Positions 62,607 through 64,000 of a stretch of DNA of 64,000 bases are shown here, piece by piece. The translations under genes and the position numbers were made by a program. The notes under the pieces were generated by a model, which was not told the origin of the DNA, did no database searches, and saw nothing but the letters and a program-made list of their open reading frames with translations. Positions within the stretch are counted from its first letter, which is position 1, and each line of letters opens with the position of its first letter. Origin of the DNA: Microcella pacifica (GTDB lineage Bacteria; Actinomycetota; Actinomycetes; Actinomycetales; Microbacteriaceae); assembly GCF_009371975.2 (NCBI RefSeq), contig NZ_VIKT02000006.1:8422-72421 (forward strand). The letters are read 5' to 3'.

Positions 62607-64000
62607 GCCAGCACATCGTCGCCATCGACCAGGGCACCACGAGCACCCGCGCGATCATCATCGACCACGGTGGAGCGATCGTCTCCGTCGGGCAGCTCGA
62701 GCACGAGCAGATCTTCCCGCACGCGGGCTGGGTCGAGCACGACGCGAGCGAGATCTGGAACAACACGCGCGAGGCGATCGGCCAGGCCCTCTCCAAGGCC
62801 AACCTCACACGCCACGACGTCGCCGCGATCGGCATCACCAACCAGCGCGAGACCGCCGTCGTGTGGGACCGCGCGACGGGCAAGCCCATCTACAACGCCA
62901 TCGTGTGGCAGGACACGCGCACGCAGCACCTCGTCGACCGCATCGCCGACGGCGACGTGCGGCGCTTCGCGGAGACGACGGGCCTGCCGCTCGCCACCTA
63001 CTTCAGCGCGAGCAAGATCGCGTGGATCCTCGAGAACGTCGAGGGGGCCCGTGAGCGTGCCGAGGCCGGCGAGCTGCTCTTCGGCACGACCGACACGTGG
63101 GTGCTCTGGAACCTCACGGGCGGCACCGAGGGTGGCGTGCACGCGACCGACGTCACCAACGCGAGCCGCACGCTGCTCATGGACCTGCGCTCGCTCGACT
63201 GGGACGACGCGCTGCTCGAGGCCTTCGGAGTGCCTCGCTCGATGCTGCCCGAGATCCGCTCCTCTGCCGAGGTCTACGGCCGCGCGTCGACGCACTCGCT
63301 GCTGCGCGAGGTGCCCGTGGCGGGCATCCTCGGCGATCAGCAGGCGGCCACCTTCGGTCAGGCGGCATTCGATGCCGGCGAGTCGAAGAACACCTACGGC
63401 ACCGGCAACTTTCTCATTGTGAACACGGGTGAGGAGATCGTGCGCAGCGAGCACGGGCTCATCACGACGGTCGCCTACCGGCTCGGCGACGAAGCACCGC
63501 GCTACGCACTCGAAGGCTCGATCGCCGTGACGGGCTCGCTCGTGCAGTGGCTGCGCGACAACCTCGGCCTCATCTCCTCGGCGCCCGAGGTGGAGAAGCT
63601 CGCGCTCTCGGTCGAGGACAACGGCGGCGCGTACATCGTGCCCGCGTTCTCGGGGCTCTTCGCCCCGTACTGGCGGCCCGATGCCCGCGGCGCGATCGTG
63701 GGCCTCACCCGCTACGTCACGAAGGCGCACCTCGCGCGCGCGGCGCTCGAGTCGACGGCGTTCCAGTCGCGCGAGGTGCTCGACGCCGCCGACGCCGGCA
63801 CGGATGTGCCGATCGCCGAGCTCAAGGTCGATGGCGGGATGACCGCCAACGAATTGCTCATGCAGTTCCAGGCCGACATCCTCGGCATCCCCGTCGTGCG
63901 GCCCGCCGTCGCCGAGACCACTGCGCTCGGCGCCGCCTATGCGGCTGGGCTCGCCGTGGGCTTCTGGGAGTCCCGCGACGAGCTGCGGGAGCTGTGGCGT
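62603..64000 (+). CDS. glpK: Glycerol kinase (3' end outside the window)
   Basis: GTG start after AAGGAA, overlapping the glpD stop. About 466 codons are present and no stop is reached. The product phosphorylates glycerol for GlpD: ATP-loop [12 protein letters not shown], substrate block [27 protein letters not shown] in two parts, and the motif [12 protein letters not shown]. It is nearly complete for a ~500-aa family. Confidence 0.95.
   Translation, partial: MSQHIVAIDQGTTSTRAIIIDHGGAIVSVGQLEHEQIFPHAGWVEHDASEIWNNTREAIGQALSKANLTRHDVAAIGITNQRETAVVWDRATGKPIYNAIVWQDTRTQHLVDRIADGDVRRFAETTGLPLATYFSASKIAWILENVEGARERAEAGELLFGTTDTWVLWNLTGGTEGGVHATDVTNASRTLLMDLRSLDWDDALLEAFGVPRSMLPEIRSSAEVYGRASTHSLLREVPVAGILGDQQAATFGQAAFDAGESKNTYGTGNFLIVNTGEEIVRSEHGLITTVAYRLGDEAPRYALEGSIAVTGSLVQWLRDNLGLISSAPEVEKLALSVEDNGGAYIVPAFSGLFAPYWRPDARGAIVGLTRYVTKAHLARAALESTAFQSREVLDAADAGTDVPIAELKVDGGMTANELLMQFQADILGIPVVRPAVAETTALGAAYAAGLAVGFWESRDELRELWR

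Overview
The window is high-GC chromosomal DNA from an actinobacterium, most likely a member of the Microbacteriaceae. This rests on the gene content: a GlnR-type regulator beside pstCAB, a SenX3-RegX3-PhoU phosphate system, CarD next to a fused ispDF, a cysS-rlmB pair, a MEP isoprenoid pathway, and many genes whose start codon lies 6-8 nt after a TAnnnT -10 box (leaderless transcripts). No phage, transposase or CRISPR array was seen. The species assignment is inference.

Layout. 1-16.7 kb is housekeeping: pstC-pstA-pstB, convergent glnR, small membrane proteins, a nitrobindin-like protein, YgfZ, an FUSC-type membrane protein, a methyltransferase, gpmA, a 2H-phosphoesterase-like protein, phoU, senX3-regX3, a lipoprotein, carD, ispDF, cysS and rlmB.

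16.7-39.8 kb is an accessory catabolic region. It holds a ketopantoate-reductase-like enzyme, a bicupin, an SDR without the usual catalytic Tyr/Lys, two TRZ/ATZ-type amidohydrolases, a zinc alcohol dehydrogenase and a broken second ketopantoate reductase. It also holds a ribose-type ABC importer whose ATPase is fused to a permease, a creatinase-like M24 enzyme, a 3-hydroxyisobutyrate-dehydrogenase-like enzyme and two XRE-cupin regulators. A second module follows: ALDH, GntR/FCD regulator and VOC dioxygenase-like protein, divergent from a fused 2-oxoacid dehydrogenase E1 and its E2. A shared GTTCA-N7-TGAAC palindrome marks several promoters of the first module. A TGGATGCAAT repeat marks both divergent promoters of the second. 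I cannot name the substrate; uptake, hydrolysis or deamination of an N-containing compound followed by oxidation is the best reading.

39.8-53.8 kb holds a DUF4032 protein, an orphan MsmX/UgpC-type ATPase, a DsbA-like protein, tRNA-Thr(TGT) followed by an 81-bp tandem repeat that begins with the tRNA 3' end, and two secreted CAP-domain paralogues 8.8 kb apart with almost identical 3' halves. Between the paralogues lie a Gfo/Idh oxidoreductase, a PBP4-type carboxypeptidase, a nicotinamidase and two ABC exporters.

53.8-64 kb holds the riboflavin operon ribD-ribE-ribBA-ribH under an FMN riboswitch, a membrane-anchored alpha/beta hydrolase, and a SorC-family regulator upstream of glpD-glpK (glpK runs off the window). 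A 13-bp site found both before the regulator and before glpD suggests that it controls glycerol use.
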